In this document: positions 8,682 to 18,889 of the stretch, piece by piece | Position numbering within the stretch: position 1 is the stretch's first letter | Layout: the number at the start of each line of letters is the position of its first letter | NCBI GenBank assembly: GCA_025146925.1 | Contig: CP102260.1 | Coordinates: 2,513,501-2,577,500 of the forward strand | Length of the DNA stretch: 64,000 nucleotides | Direction: 5' to 3' | Source: [Bacteroides] pectinophilus | GTDB lineage: Bacteria; Bacillota; Clostridia; Lachnospirales; Lachnospiraceae | Notes under the pieces: generated by a model | The model's database searches: none | The model's input: the letters and a program-made list of their open reading frames with translations, nothing else | Told to the model about the DNA's origin: nothing | Program-made: the position numbers and the translations under genes

Positions 8682-9335
8682 TTACATATGTAAAATCTCA
8701 CCGGCATCTGCGTCCCTGTATATAAGCACGCCATCCTCCACATTCAGCTCTGCCTGTCCCGATGTATTGTCCGTAACCTGTGCAATGAACTCAGCTGCAG
8801 TATCCGGCACTGCCATTACACTTGCCGTTATTCTGTCAGTATAGCTGACTTCTTCAAGTTCAAGTCCAAGCTGTGTGGATATATGCTGTATCTTAGCAAG
8901 ATTGCTGTAATCAAATGTGAGACTTATCTTTGAACCCGTCAGCTGTTCCTTTATCCCCGCATCTGACAAACCTTCTATTGCTGCTGATGTATATGCGCGC
9001 ACAAGCCCGCCTGTTCCAAGAAGGACACCTCCAAAATACCTTGTAACTATTATAAGACAGTTATGCAGCTGCCTTCCGTGAATAACCTCCAATATCGGCT
9101 TACCTGCTGTTCCTGAAGGTTCTCCGTCGTCGCTGCATCTCTGCACCTCATCATGTGCGCCAATCACCATAGCATAACAGTTATGACGTGCATCCCAATA
9201 TTTTTTGCGAGCCTTCTCTATATATAATGAAGCTTCTTCCTCGCTTTTAACAGGATAGACATTTGCTATAAATCTTGATTTTTTTTCAACTATCTCTCCA
9301 CTGCCCGCTCTGCTTATTATGTAAAAATGTTTCAT
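8682..9335 (-). CDS. YigZ/IMPACT-family protein (UPF0029)
   Basis: A 217-residue protein of the YigZ family, near the usual 200-220 residues. The N-terminal UPF0029 domain shows KKSRFIA, then RHNCYAM, SDDGEPSGTAGKPIL and VTRYFGGVLLGTGGLVRAY, the hallmark of the family; a C-terminal DUF1949-like ferredoxin fold follows. The family is widely conserved with unclear function (links to translation control in the eukaryotic IMPACT relatives). Start ATG 9335 follows AAGGATG; an in-frame start at 9392 would add 19 residues with no ribosome site. Monocistronic and divergent from the PBP gene. Confidence 0.92.
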   Translation of the reverse strand: MKHFYIISRAGSGEIVEKKSRFIANVYPVKSEEEASLYIEKARKKYWDARHNCYAMVIGAHDEVQRCSDDGEPSGTAGKPILEVIHGRQLHNCLIIVTRYFGGVLLGTGGLVRAYTSAAIEGLSDAGIKEQLTGSKISLTFDYSNLAKIQHISTQLGLELEEVSYTDRITASVMAVPDTAAEFIAQVTDNTSGQAELNVEDGVLIYRDADAGEILHM

Positions 9336-9417
9336 GATGTCCCATCCTTTAATCAAAATCCTCGTAAGCACTGCATTTATACAGCATAGCATACATTTGT
9401 GAATAAGTCATTTATAT

Positions 9418-9446
9418 TTGTCAAAAATGAATGTGTGTGATATACT
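9418..9446 (+). promoter_or_regulatory. Sigma-A promoter of the class A PBP gene
   Basis: TTGTCA (9418-9423), a 17-base spacer and TATACT (9441-9446) are close to consensus and end 36 bases before the ATG. Confidence 0.75.
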
Positions 9447-9482
9447 CACATCGTATATTATATTTTAAGGACAGGTGTTTTT

Positions 9483-12239
9483 ATGAATTATGGCAGGAAA
9501 GGTGTACGCCAGAAGAAAAAGCAGCTAACGTCCACCGGAAGCAGGATAGGCGCCAAGCTTGGTGTCAATATCTGTAAGGTTCTTCTCGTATGTGCTGTCG
9601 CAGTGATTGTTGGCGGCGGATGTGTTGTTGCCGGTATGGTAAAAGGTGTCATTGACTCCGCTCCGGATATATCTACAATTGATGTGTCTCCTACAGGCTT
9701 TGCGACCAAGGTCTATGATAATGAAGGCAATGAGATTCAGTCTCTCGTCGCATCAGGTTCTAATCGTGTTGCCAAGAGCATTGATGAGATTCCGGTATAC
9801 CTGCAGCATGCTTTTGTTGTGCTTGAGGACGAACGTTTCTATGAGCACAGCGGTATTGATATACGCGGTATTGTACGTGCCGCTTCTGAAGTTATTAAGA
9901 CACACTCTCTTTCACAGGGTGCCAGTACAATTACACAGCAGCTTCTGAAGAATAATGTATTTAACGCGTATAATGAGAGTACATCTGAAAAAATCAAACG
10001 TAAGATACAGGAGCAGTATCTTGCAGTAAAGCTTGAGACAACAATGAGCAAGGATAAGATTCTTGAGAATTATCTCAACACCATCAATCTCGGTAATGGC
10101 TATCTCGGTGTCCAGGCTGCTGCGAATGGCTATTTTGATAAGGATGTTTCTGAACTGACTATATCCGAATGTGCCGTAATTGCTTCAATTACCCAGAACC
10201 CAAGCGGATATAATCCGATTAATTATCCAGAAAAGAATCAGCGGCGACAGCGCGTATGTCTTGAGAATCTGCGTGATCAGGGATACATCTCTGAAGCACA
10301 GTATCAGGAAGCTATTGCTGATGACGTGTACGCAAGAATTCAGGATTTACATACTGAAGAATCGGCATCAACATATTCTTATTTTGTTGATGAGCTGATT
10401 GAGCAGCTTTCACAGGATCTGCAGGAGCAGAAAGGTTATACGGAGACACAGGCTCTTAACCTTATATATAAAGGCGGTCTGTCTGTATATTCCACTCAGG
10501 ATTCCACTATGCAGGCAATTGCCGATTCAATAATTAATGACCCGGCAAACTGGCCCGCGAATACCTACATTTCGATATCATACGCTCTTACTGTTGATGA
10601 TGCGAATGGCAAGCGCCACAATTATTCCCAGTTGTCTTTGCAGAAATATTTCCAGACAACCGGAGGACGTGCTAACTTCAGTCTGACCTTCAACAGTCAG
10701 GACGAAGCTCAGAAGTACGTTGACCAGTATCGTGAAGCTATACTTGCCCAGGGCAATGCGCTTGTAGCTGAGAATCTTTCATTTACCATACAGCCTCAGA
10801 TATCATTTTCTCTGATGGACCAGTACACCGGAGAGGTCAAGGTTATAGTCGGAGGGCGTGGCGATAAGAACGGCAACAGAACACTTAACCGTGCAACAAG
10901 AACCGCAAGACAGCCGGGTTCTTCAATTAAGCCGCTTGTAGCTTATGGTCCCGCTCTTGATGTCGGCGCCATAACGCTTGCTACAGCTATCGATGATGCA
11001 CCTTACTATTATCAGGGTGACGAGGCTAAGCTTGTAACTAACTATGAGAAGAACTATCTGGGTCTTATAACTGTCCGTGAAGCTCTTAAGCGTTCACGTA
11101 ACGTACCGGCCGTCAAGGTTCTTACTATGATAACTCCACAGGTTGGATTTACCTACCTGCAGAAGCTTGGATTTACCACACTGGTATCTCCAAAGGATGC
11201 CGTTAACGGTGTACATGATGTTGTCCAGTCCCTTGCACTCGGTGGCATGACAAAGGGTGTTACGAACCTTGACATGACTGCAGCGTATTCTGCGATAGCT
11301 AATAACGGCACTTATACAAAACCTGTTTTTTATACCCAGGTATATGATCAGAATGGTAATCTTGTAATTGATAATTCACAGACTGAGACAAGACGTGTCT
11401 TCAAGGAGACTACGGCATGGCTGCTTACCAACGCAATGGAAGATGTAATCAAGTCAGGTACCGGTACTGCAGCTGCTATAGCTAACCAGCCTGTAGCCGG
11501 TAAGACAGGTACAACCAACGCTGACGGAGATATCTGGTTCTGCGGTTACACACCATACTACACAGCTTCAATCTGGATAGGTTTTGATGACAATACAACA
11601 ATGAAAACAAGCAATTATAAGCACCGTGAGATCTGGTCCAAGATAATGACCCAGATACATCAGGGGCTTCAGACGAAGGATTTTCCTTCCGTTGACAATA
11701 TTATCCAGTTATCTGATGTCTGCTCGCAGTCAGGAAAGCTTGCCGTGGACGATCTGTGTGACGCAGATCCGCGAGGCAGTCAGGTTATCTCTGAATACTT
11801 TGCGGAGGATAATCAGCCAAAAGATACTTGCGATACACACGTACGTGTCAATGTATGTGATTTGTCCGGAATGGCAGCAAGCTCTTTCTGTCCCGCAACA
11901 TCTTCACAGATATTTATAAGAAAGCCTTCATCAAGTATTCTTAATGAAGAGGATGCTGCTGAATACCCTGTAGGAGATGCTGAATATACAATAACAGATT
12001 CTTATCTGAGTAATCTCTGTACCATGCATAACAAGGCAGTTACAGTGATGCCCGGAGTTTCTCAGGGTACAACCGGCGTGACGTCACCTACGCAGTCTGC
12101 GGTATCAGGAAGCCGGCCCGGTGCAGCAACAGGTTCCTCCGGGAATTCAAAGAGTACTGTTGCCGCCGGAAGCACAGGCAGCGGCTCTTCCGGAAGCAAT
12201 AGCAGTAATAACTCTCCGGTAAGCCGTACTAATCGTTAA
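9483..12239 (+). CDS. Class A penicillin-binding protein (PBP1A-like glycosyltransferase/transpeptidase)
   Basis: A 918-residue bifunctional peptidoglycan synthase. A basic cytoplasmic tail precedes one membrane helix at about 29-52. The GT51 glycosyltransferase shows EDERFYEH with catalytic E115 and QGASTITQQL at about 145-153. The transpeptidase has SSIK at 480-483 (S480 nucleophile), SRN at 538-540 and KTGT at 674-677. Residues from about 865 form a Ser/Gly/Asn-rich tail common in Firmicutes PBP1. It polymerises and cross-links lipid II outside the membrane. ATG 9483 follows AAGGACAGG; a promoter lies just upstream and a hairpin downstream. Confidence 0.95.
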   Translation: MNYGRKGVRQKKKQLTSTGSRIGAKLGVNICKVLLVCAVAVIVGGGCVVAGMVKGVIDSAPDISTIDVSPTGFATKVYDNEGNEIQSLVASGSNRVAKSIDEIPVYLQHAFVVLEDERFYEHSGIDIRGIVRAASEVIKTHSLSQGASTITQQLLKNNVFNAYNESTSEKIKRKIQEQYLAVKLETTMSKDKILENYLNTINLGNGYLGVQAAANGYFDKDVSELTISECAVIASITQNPSGYNPINYPEKNQRRQRVCLENLRDQGYISEAQYQEAIADDVYARIQDLHTEESASTYSYFVDELIEQLSQDLQEQKGYTETQALNLIYKGGLSVYSTQDSTMQAIADSIINDPANWPANTYISISYALTVDDANGKRHNYSQLSLQKYFQTTGGRANFSLTFNSQDEAQKYVDQYREAILAQGNALVAENLSFTIQPQISFSLMDQYTGEVKVIVGGRGDKNGNRTLNRATRTARQPGSSIKPLVAYGPALDVGAITLATAIDDAPYYYQGDEAKLVTNYEKNYLGLITVREALKRSRNVPAVKVLTMITPQVGFTYLQKLGFTTLVSPKDAVNGVHDVVQSLALGGMTKGVTNLDMTAAYSAIANNGTYTKPVFYTQVYDQNGNLVIDNSQTETRRVFKETTAWLLTNAMEDVIKSGTGTAAAIANQPVAGKTGTTNADGDIWFCGYTPYYTASIWIGFDDNTTMKTSNYKHREIWSKIMTQIHQGLQTKDFPSVDNIIQLSDVCSQSGKLAVDDLCDADPRGSQVISEYFAEDNQPKDTCDTHVRVNVCDLSGMAASSFCPATSSQIFIRKPSSSILNEEDAAEYPVGDAEYTITDSYLSNLCTMHNKAVTVMPGVSQGTTGVTSPTQSAVSGSRPGAATGSSGNSKSTVAAGSTGSGSSGSNSSNNSPVSRTNR

Positions 12240-12254
12240 TCTGATTACTAATTT

Positions 12255-12290
12255 AAGCGGTGTTCATTCATAACGGACACCGCTTATTTC
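12255..12290 (+). terminator. Probable terminator of the PBP gene
   Basis: An 11-bp stem (12255-12265 with 12275-12285, one G.U) lies 15 bases after the stop. The T-run (ATTTC) is weak, so partial read-through into plsC is possible. Confidence 0.55.
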
Positions 12291-12318
12291 ATAAAATACT
12301 AAAAAGGAAGGTACAGAT

Positions 12319-13050
12319 ATGATACGAACGTTACTGATAATCATTTTTCTTATTATATTTTTTATAATAAGCATTCCTCTTTTTCTCATTGAGTGGCTAA
12401 TAGGAAAGTTTAATCCCCACGCTAAGGATATCAGCTCTTTAAGAATCGTGCAGACAGCTTTCAAAATAATACGTTTTATTGGCGGTATACACACAACCGT
12501 AATCGGATATGAGAACATTCCAAAAGACAAACCGGTACTTTTTATCGGTAACCATCGCGGATTTTTTGATACAATCATCTCATACTCCATGATGCCCGGA
12601 ATTACAGGATTCGTTGCCAAAAAGGAAATCGAAAAGGTTCCTCTTCTCCGTGTATGGATGAGATATCTTCACTGCCTTTTCCTTGACCGTGCCAATATCA
12701 AAGAGGGCCTTAAGACAATACTGAAAGGCATTGATGAAGTAAAAGCCGGTATCTCCATGGTAATATTTCCTGAAGGTACACGCAATAAAGGTGACGGCAT
12801 AATGCCGTTCAAAGAAGGAAGCTTTAAGATTGCCGAAAAATCCGGCTGCCTTATTATTCCAATGGTTCAGAATAATACCTCGGCCGCATTCGAAGATCAC
12901 TTTCCATTCATCAGACGTACACACACCATTATTGAATTCGGCACACCAATAGACCTCACCACTCTTTCAAAAGAAGACCGCAAGGCAATCGGTGCTTATA
13001 CACATTCAATCATGCTCAAAATGTACGAGAAAAATCAGTCTCTTGTATAA
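12319..13050 (+). CDS. plsC: 1-acyl-sn-glycerol-3-phosphate acyltransferase
   Basis: A 243-residue membrane acyltransferase that puts the second acyl chain on lysophosphatidic acid in phospholipid synthesis. One N-terminal helix spans residues 3-27. Motif I is NHRGFFD at 78-84 (catalytic H and D of the HX4D box), and motif III is FPEGTR at about 150-155. ATG 12319 follows GGAAGG. It is the usual length for PlsC. The PlsC family also includes lyso-ornithine and other acyltransferases, so the exact acceptor is inferred. Confidence 0.88.
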   Translation: MIRTLLIIIFLIIFFIISIPLFLIEWLIGKFNPHAKDISSLRIVQTAFKIIRFIGGIHTTVIGYENIPKDKPVLFIGNHRGFFDTIISYSMMPGITGFVAKKEIEKVPLLRVWMRYLHCLFLDRANIKEGLKTILKGIDEVKAGISMVIFPEGTRNKGDGIMPFKEGSFKIAEKSGCLIIPMVQNNTSAAFEDHFPFIRRTHTIIEFGTPIDLTTLSKEDRKAIGAYTHSIMLKMYEKNQSLV

Positions 13051-13158
13051 AATGATACTTGTGTTACAGCCCGCAATGTAGTATAACTATTAAGTATGGT
13101 TATTCTTGATAAATTGGATAATCACGTTCAGAATTACGTATATGGAGGAATTTACACA

Positions 13159-13680
13159 ATGGCAGTATGGAAGATTGTTTTAATTGTCGTCCTCGTTGTT
13201 CTCGCAGCACTTTTCATTGCCCTTCTTATCATCGGCAATAAGATGCGTAAAAGACAGGAAGAACAGCAGGCACAGATTGATGCAGCCAAGCAGGTTATGT
13301 CAATGCTCATAATTGACAAAAAGATAATGAAGATGTCGGAAGCAGGTCTTCCTAAGATTGTAATGGATCAGACCCCTAAGTACATGAGACGCACTAAGCT
13401 TCCTATTGTTAAGGCTAAGATTGGTCCTAAGGTAATGACACTTATTGCTGATAATAAGGTATTCGATGAACTTCCTGTTAAAGCTGAGGTAAAGGCTGAA
13501 GTAAGCGGTATCTATATTGTTGGTCTCAAGTCAGTCCGTGGTGGCAAGGCTGCTCCTGCTCCTGCCAAGAAGAAAGGCTTTATGGCTAAGTTAAGAGCCA
13601 AAGCCCAGAAGACTCTGGATGAAGATAAGGCAAGAAGAGCTGCTGAAGAAAAATCATCTAAGAAAAATAAAAAGAAGTAA
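13159..13680 (+). CDS. Uncharacterised single-pass membrane protein
   Basis: A 173-residue protein of no family I can name. One hydrophobic helix covers residues 4-29, followed by a basic/Gln-rich stretch (KMRKRQEEQQAQ), a compact soluble part of about 100 residues, and a very basic Lys/Ala tail ending in KKNKKK. ATG 13159 has GGAGG ten bases upstream; an earlier in-frame ATG at 13096 has no ribosome site. The layout suggests a membrane-anchored cytoplasmic protein with a nucleic-acid- or phospholipid-attracted tail (inference). It is followed by a very strong hairpin. Confidence 0.75.
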   Translation: MAVWKIVLIVVLVVLAALFIALLIIGNKMRKRQEEQQAQIDAAKQVMSMLIIDKKIMKMSEAGLPKIVMDQTPKYMRRTKLPIVKAKIGPKVMTLIADNKVFDELPVKAEVKAEVSGIYIVGLKSVRGGKAAPAPAKKKGFMAKLRAKAQKTLDEDKARRAAEEKSSKKNKKK

Positions 13681-13711
13681 TATGGTTACAGATAATATTT
13701 GACACATATCG

Positions 13712-13775
13712 AAAATACCGGCATACAATTCGTAATAAAGAATTATTCGTACTACGAATTGTATGCCGGTATTTT
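13712..13775. terminator. Bidirectional terminator with a 23-bp perfect stem
   Basis: Arms 13712-13734 and 13753-13775 are exact reverse complements separated by 18 bases, with AAAA at one end and TTTT at the other, so it can stop transcription of the + strand membrane protein gene and the convergent Nudix gene. It is unusually long for a terminator. Confidence 0.85.
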
Positions 13776-13780
13776 GTATT

Positions 13781-14404
13781 TTACAGAGATGGATTGAGAA
13801 AAGCAAAAGGCTTTTCCGGGTCAGAATTGACAAACTGCATAAGCATGTATGCACATCGTATCGAAAGCTCTTCTTCCTGCAATATTCTGAGTGCCTCCCT
13901 CTTATCTGCAAGCACCGGTTCTATTGCTTCAGACTCTTCAAGCTTCTTATCTGAAATCTCTCCTGACGCATATCCAAACACCAAAGCGTTGCTTTCATCA
14001 CAAAGGCCCTGTGCTTGAAAGAAAGCTCTTCTAAAAGCTTCCAGACCTCCCTCATATTCCCTGAATGTAAGACCTGTCTCTTCCTTAAGCTCTCTTGAGG
14101 CAGTCATTGCTATCGTCTCCCCAGGCTCTATAAGGCCCGCCGGCAGTTCATATATGTATCTGTCCAGCGGATACCTGTATTGCTTTATAAGCACAATTCT
14201 GTCGCTTGGACACTCTGTTACAGCATATATAACAGCACCATCGGGCGATGTTGCACTTGTCTGACAGGCCAGTTCCCCGTCATTCTTTCTGGTTGCAAAA
14301 TAATATCCAAATGTCTTTCCATTCCTGTCAACTGCATCCATCTTATACATATTGAGAAATGGATTATCCGTCTGCTTTGTTATTGCAGTATATGCAGGTC
14401 TCAT
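13781..14404 (-). CDS. Nudix hydrolase (ADP-ribose pyrophosphatase-like)
   Basis: A 207-residue Nudix protein. The box runs from G90 (GLIEPGETIAMTASREL, then KEETGL to 112) and fits GX5EX7REUXEEXGU, which coordinates Mg for pyrophosphate cleavage. The preceding KQYRYPLDRYIYELPAG motif is typical of ADP-ribose pyrophosphatases, so nucleoside-diphosphate sugars are the likely substrates; specificity is inferred. ATG 14404 follows AAGAGGA. It lies 26 bases after the zinc-ribbon gene's stop on the same strand. Confidence 0.9.
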   Translation of the reverse strand: MRPAYTAITKQTDNPFLNMYKMDAVDRNGKTFGYYFATRKNDGELACQTSATSPDGAVIYAVTECPSDRIVLIKQYRYPLDRYIYELPAGLIEPGETIAMTASRELKEETGLTFREYEGGLEAFRRAFFQAQGLCDESNALVFGYASGEISDKKLEESEAIEPVLADKREALRILQEEELSIRCAYMLMQFVNSDPEKPFAFLNPSL

Positions 14405-14430
14405 ATAAATCCTCTTATAATGCTTGCATT

Positions 14431-15051
14431 CTAGTAGTACATTGTGTTAAATGCCGATGCCGCACTTAATCCGAAAGCAATATAAAACACCATAATTAAC
14501 GCTATCATCACTACAGCAATTATAAGAGATGCAAGGCAGTAATTCTTGCGGCTCTTATTACCTGATCCAAATGCCCATACAAGCAGCATTATAAAGTTAA
14601 CAACCGGAATCATGAGGACTATCATCGTTGCTATCCAGCCACCCACTGATAATGGCTGGTCATTAGTATCCTGCCATGCTGTATTCGCAGTGCCATACTG
14701 AGGCTGATACATCTGCTGCATCGGCGGCACCTGCTGTTGAGGCCGGTACTGCTGCATCGGCGGCACCTGCTGCTGAGGCTGGTACTGCTGCATCGGCGGC
14801 ACCTGCTGCGCCTGTCCCAGATTCATCCTGTTATATGCAAATGGATCATTAGCTATGTTCTGAGCCGCCTCATCCGTTGTCACAGTATCGTCAGAACTGT
14901 TCTCAGCCTGATTATCATTGACTGAAGTGTCCTGAACTGTGTCCTGTTCTATGGCTGCGCCCTGCTCATCCCCCTGATTGCGTGTTCCACAGTACGGACA
15001 GAATAATGCATCGTCTTTAATCTCCTGTCCGCAGGTTATACATTTTTTCAT
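14431..15051 (-). CDS. Zinc-ribbon membrane protein with Gln/Pro repeat linker
   Basis: A 206-residue protein. An N-terminal zinc ribbon (CITCG ... CPYCG) occupies residues 1-24, an acidic linker follows, then about three copies of a 12-residue unit of the type QQVPPMQQYQPQ, then two membrane helices in the last 75 residues (around 138-160 and 172-197). ATG 15051 follows GGAGGG seven bases upstream; the ATG at 15066 has none. Function unknown; the architecture recurs across Lachnospiraceae as zinc-ribbon membrane proteins. It precedes the Nudix gene on the same strand. Confidence 0.75.
   Translation of the reverse strand: MKKCITCGQEIKDDALFCPYCGTRNQGDEQGAAIEQDTVQDTSVNDNQAENSSDDTVTTDEAAQNIANDPFAYNRMNLGQAQQVPPMQQYQPQQQVPPMQQYRPQQQVPPMQQMYQPQYGTANTAWQDTNDQPLSVGGWIATMIVLMIPVVNFIMLLVWAFGSGNKSRKNYCLASLIIAVVMIALIMVFYIAFGLSAASAFNTMYY
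14713..14808. repeat. 36-bp in-frame tandem repeat, about 2.7 copies
   Basis: Units begin at 14713, 14749 and 14785 and share CTGCTGCATCGGCGGCACC. Each codes for 12 residues of the Gln/Pro linker. Copy number is likely to vary between strains. Confidence 0.85.
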
Positions 15052-15170
15052 AAACCTTCCCTCCATATCCTATTGTCTGTATGTATGTTCATATACATTC
15101 TAATTAATTATATAAGATAGCACCAGATTTTTCAATAAACATATCTGCCTATTATTCTTTATCTGTATGT

Positions 15171-15211
15171 AAAAAAACTGCCATTGCGGAACTGTTATTC
15201 CGAAATGGCAG
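15171..15211 (-). terminator. Terminator of the rpoBC operon
   Basis: A 14-bp stem with one mismatch (15178-15191 with 15198-15211), a 6-base loop and seven T on the minus strand (15171-15177), directly after the rpoC stop. Confidence 0.92.
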
Positions 15212-15219
15212 CTTTGTAA

Positions 15220-18200
15220 TTATTCTTCTGTACTATTATCAGCTGCAACTGTTGCTGCATCTGCTTCTGTATCCTCTGTATCCTCTGAAAGATTGAGTTC
15301 ATAATCACCGTCATAATTCTCAATCTCATTGTATACACGACCTGTATCAATCTTAACATTGCGGTAACGGCGAAGTCCTGTACCGGCAGGAATAAGCTTA
15401 CCGATGATGACATTCTCCTTAAGACCGATAAGTGGATCGACCTTACCATTAATTGCTGCTTCAGTAAGAACCTTAGTTGTTTCCTGGAATGAAGCTGCTG
15501 AAAGGAATGAGTTAGTCGCAAGAGATGCCTTAGTAATACCAAGCATAATAGGTGTTCCTACTGCCTGCTCCTTGCCCTCTTCTTCAAGTCTCTCATTAGT
15601 CTCATTAAAGTCAAGAACATCAACTGTTGTTCCAGGAAGGTATTCTGAATCACCTGCTGATTCAATTCTTATCTTCTTGAGCATCTGACGTACAATAAGC
15701 TCGATATGCTTATCGTTAATCTCAACACCCTGAAGTCGGTAAACTTTCTGTACCTCACGGATCATGTAATCCTGAACTGCACGTACACCCTTAATCTTAA
15801 GAAGATCATGTGGGTTAACGCTACCTTCTGTAAGCTCATCACCGGCTTCAAGAACAGCACCGTCAAGAATCTTGATTCTTGAACCGTAAGGGATAAGATA
15901 TGTCTTTGACTGTCCGCTCTCATTATCTGTAATGATAATCTCACGTTTCTTCTTTGTATCCTTAATTGTGGCAACACCACCGAACTCAGCAATAATTGCA
16001 AGTCCCTTTGGCTTTCTTGCCTCAAAAAGTTCTTCTACTCTAGGAAGACCCTGTGTAATATCATCACCTGCAACACCACCGGTATGGAAAGTACGCATAG
16101 TAAGCTGTGTACCAGGCTCACCGATTGACTGTGCAGCGATAATACCAACTGCCTCACCTACCTGTACAGCCTGGCCTGTTGCCATGTTGGCACCATAACA
16201 CTTGGCACATACACCGATATGTGAACGGCATGTAAGGATTGTTCTGATCTTAATCTTCTGAATACCTGTCTTCAAGATAGCTTCAGCTCTCTTAGGTGTA
16301 ACCATATGGTTAGCAGCAACAATTACTTCACCTGTTGCAGGATCCTTAACATCCTCAGCAAGATATCTTCCTGTGATACGATCCTTAAGAGACTCAATCA
16401 TCTCCTTGCCTTCCGTGAACTCTGTTACATACATGCCAGGAATCTCCTTGCGGTTCTCAGCACAGTCTGTCTCACGGATAATCTGTTCCTGGGAAACGTC
16501 AACAAGACGTCTTGTAAGGTAACCTGAATCGGCTGTACGAAGAGCCGTATCAGAAAGTCCCTTTCTGGCACCATGGGCTGAGATGAAGTATTCCAGTACA
16601 TCAAGTCCTTCACGGAAGTTCGACTTGATAGGAAGTTCGATTGTACGACCTGATGTATCAGCCATAAGTCCTCGCATACCTGCAAGCTGCTTAATCTGCT
16701 GATTAGAACCACGGGCACCTGAATCAGCCATCATGAAGATGTTGTTATATTTATCGAGACCTGAAAGAAGGGCATCTGTAAGAGTTGCATCAGTCTCCTT
16801 CCAAACCTCTATTACTTCCTTATATCTCTCTTCTTCTGTAATGAAACCACGACGATAGTTCTTGGCAATCTTCTCGATTGTGCTCTCAGCATCAGCAATA
16901 AGCTGCTTCTTCTGCTCAGGCACTGTCATGTCAGAAATAGAAACTGTCATGGCAGCTCTTGTTGAATACTTATAACCGATAGCCTTGATATCATCAAGAA
17001 CTTCTGCTGTACGTGTAGAACCATGTGTATTGATAACCTTCTCAAGGATAGCCTTAAGCTTCTTCTTACCTACATGGAAATCTACCTCAAGTGCGAGGAA
17101 ATTCTCAGGCTTGCTTCTGTCAACAAAACCAAGATCCTGTGGAAGAATCTCGTTGAAGAGGAATCTTCCGAGTGTTGACTTAATCACACCTTCAACTATC
17201 TCGCCCTCAGCATTCTCTTTCTGAACCTTAACATTGATAATTGAATGAAGTGTTATAACTCCGTTCTCATATGCAAGGATTGCTTCATTAACGCTCTTAA
17301 AATACTTACCTTCACCCTTAACTCCCGGTCTTTCCTGTGTAAGGTAATAGATACCAAGTACCATATCCTGTGAAGGAACGGCAACAGGACCACCATCTGA
17401 AGGTTTCAGAAGGTTGTTAGGTGACAGAAGAAGGAAACGGCACTCTGCCTGTGCTTCTACTGAAAGTGGAAGATGGACAGCCATCTGGTCACCATCGAAA
17501 TCGGCATTGAATGCTGTACATACAAGCGGATGCAGCTTGATAGCCTTACCTTCTACAAGGATTGGCTCAAAAGCCTGAATACCAAGTCTGTGAAGTGTAG
17601 GAGCACGATTAAGCATAACCGGATGCTCTTTAATAACATCCTCAAGTACATCCCATACTTCAGTCTCAAGTCTCTCAACCATCTTCTTGGCGCTCTTAAC
17701 ATTATGTGCCTTACCGCTTGTTACAAGCTCCTTCATAACGAAAGGCTTGAAAAGCTCAATTGCCATCTCCTTAGGGAGACCGCACTGATATATCTTAAGT
17801 TCAGGACCTACAACGATAACTGAACGTCCTGAATAGTCAACTCTCTTACCAAGGAGGTTCTGACGGAAACGTCCCTGCTTACCCTTTAACATATCTGAAA
17901 GTGACTTCAGAGCTCTGTTACCCGGACCTGTTACAGGACGTCCTCTTCTGCCATTATCAATAAGCGCATCAACTGCTTCCTGAAGCATTCTCTTCTCATT
18001 ACGGACAATGATATCAGGAGCTCCGAGTTCCTTAAGTCTTGCAAGACGATTGTTACGGTTAATGATTCTTCTGTAAAGATCGTTAAGATCTGATGTAGCA
18101 AAACGTCCACCATCGAGCTGGACCATAGGTCTTAAATCCGGTGGAATTACAGGAATTGCAGTAAGTATCATCCACTCAGGCTTATTACCTGACTCCCTGA

Positions 18201-18873
18201 ATGCCTCTACAACCTCAAGTCTCTTAACTATTCTTACTCTCTTCTGTCCTGAAGCATCTGCAAGTTCTGACTTAAGCTGTGCTGAATCCTTCTCAAGATC
18301 AATCTTCTGAAGAAGTTCCATAATAGCTTCCGCACCCATGCCTACTCTGAAAGCATTGCTTCCGTACTGGTCGCATGCTTCTCTGTATTCTGCCTCTGAA
18401 AGAATCTGCTTATCGGCAAGATTAGTCTCACCTCTGTCAAGCACAATATACGAAGCGAAGTACAGAACCTTCTCAAGTACACGTGGAGAAAGATCAAGAA
18501 TCAGACCCATACGGCTTGGGATTCCCTTAAAATACCAGATATGTGAAACAGGAGCTGCAAGTGCGATGTGTCCCATACGCTCACGACGTACGCTGGCCTT
18601 AGTGACCTCAACGCCACATCTGTCACAGATAACGCCTTTATATCTGATCTTCTTATATTTTCCACAATGACATTCCCAATCTTTGCTCGGTCCAAAGATT
18701 CTCTCACAGAACAATCCATCCTTCTCAGGCTTAAGTGTTCTGTAATTGATGGTCTCCGGCTTAGTTACCTCGCCGTGAGACCACTCCATAATCTTCTCTG
18801 GAGAAGCAAGACCAATCTTGATAGAATCAAATGTCATTGGCTGATATGTTTCATTTGTTGTTTCTTGTGACAT
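15220..18873 (-). CDS. rpoC: DNA-directed RNA polymerase subunit beta'
   Basis: A 1217-residue largest subunit of RNA polymerase. The N-terminal zinc finger is [20 protein letters not shown], the active-site Mg loop is [12 protein letters not shown], and the second zinc site is [13 protein letters not shown]. Length is normal for Firmicutes, without large insertions. I take ATG 18873 (MSQETTNE...) with AAGGGAG upstream. It begins 16 bases after the rpoB stop; the longer in-frame starts up to 18972 lie inside rpoB and are not needed. A strong terminator follows. Confidence 0.97.
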   Translation of the reverse strand: MSQETTNETYQPMTFDSIKIGLASPEKIMEWSHGEVTKPETINYRTLKPEKDGLFCERIFGPSKDWECHCGKYKKIRYKGVICDRCGVEVTKASVRRERMGHIALAAPVSHIWYFKGIPSRMGLILDLSPRVLEKVLYFASYIVLDRGETNLADKQILSEAEYREACDQYGSNAFRVGMGAEAIMELLQKIDLEKDSAQLKSELADASGQKRVRIVKRLEVVEAFRESGNKPEWMILTAIPVIPPDLRPMVQLDGGRFATSDLNDLYRRIINRNNRLARLKELGAPDIIVRNEKRMLQEAVDALIDNGRRGRPVTGPGNRALKSLSDMLKGKQGRFRQNLLGKRVDYSGRSVIVVGPELKIYQCGLPKEMAIELFKPFVMKELVTSGKAHNVKSAKKMVERLETEVWDVLEDVIKEHPVMLNRAPTLHRLGIQAFEPILVEGKAIKLHPLVCTAFNADFDGDQMAVHLPLSVEAQAECRFLLLSPNNLLKPSDGGPVAVPSQDMVLGIYYLTQERPGVKGEGKYFKSVNEAILAYENGVITLHSIINVKVQKENAEGEIVEGVIKSTLGRFLFNEILPQDLGFVDRSKPENFLALEVDFHVGKKKLKAILEKVINTHGSTRTAEVLDDIKAIGYKYSTRAAMTVSISDMTVPEQKKQLIADAESTIEKIAKNYRRGFITEEERYKEVIEVWKETDATLTDALLSGLDKYNNIFMMADSGARGSNQQIKQLAGMRGLMADTSGRTIELPIKSNFREGLDVLEYFISAHGARKGLSDTALRTADSGYLTRRLVDVSQEQIIRETDCAENRKEIPGMYVTEFTEGKEMIESLKDRITGRYLAEDVKDPATGEVIVAANHMVTPKRAEAILKTGIQKIKIRTILTCRSHIGVCAKCYGANMATGQAVQVGEAVGIIAAQSIGEPGTQLTMRTFHTGGVAGDDITQGLPRVEELFEARKPKGLAIIAEFGGVATIKDTKKKREIIITDNESGQSKTYLIPYGSRIKILDGAVLEAGDELTEGSVNPHDLLKIKGVRAVQDYMIREVQKVYRLQGVEINDKHIELIVRQMLKKIRIESAGDSEYLPGTTVDVLDFNETNERLEEEGKEQAVGTPIMLGITKASLATNSFLSAASFQETTKVLTEAAINGKVDPLIGLKENVIIGKLIPAGTGLRRYRNVKIDTGRVYNEIENYDGDYELNLSEDTEDTEADAATVAADNSTEE

Positions 18874-18889
18874 TTCCCGCACTCCCTTC

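Noticed and set aside
14713..14808. Short repeats that could look like a CRISPR
   Set aside because: They are in-frame tandem repeats with no spacers; no cas genes are present. No CRISPR array is seen in the window.
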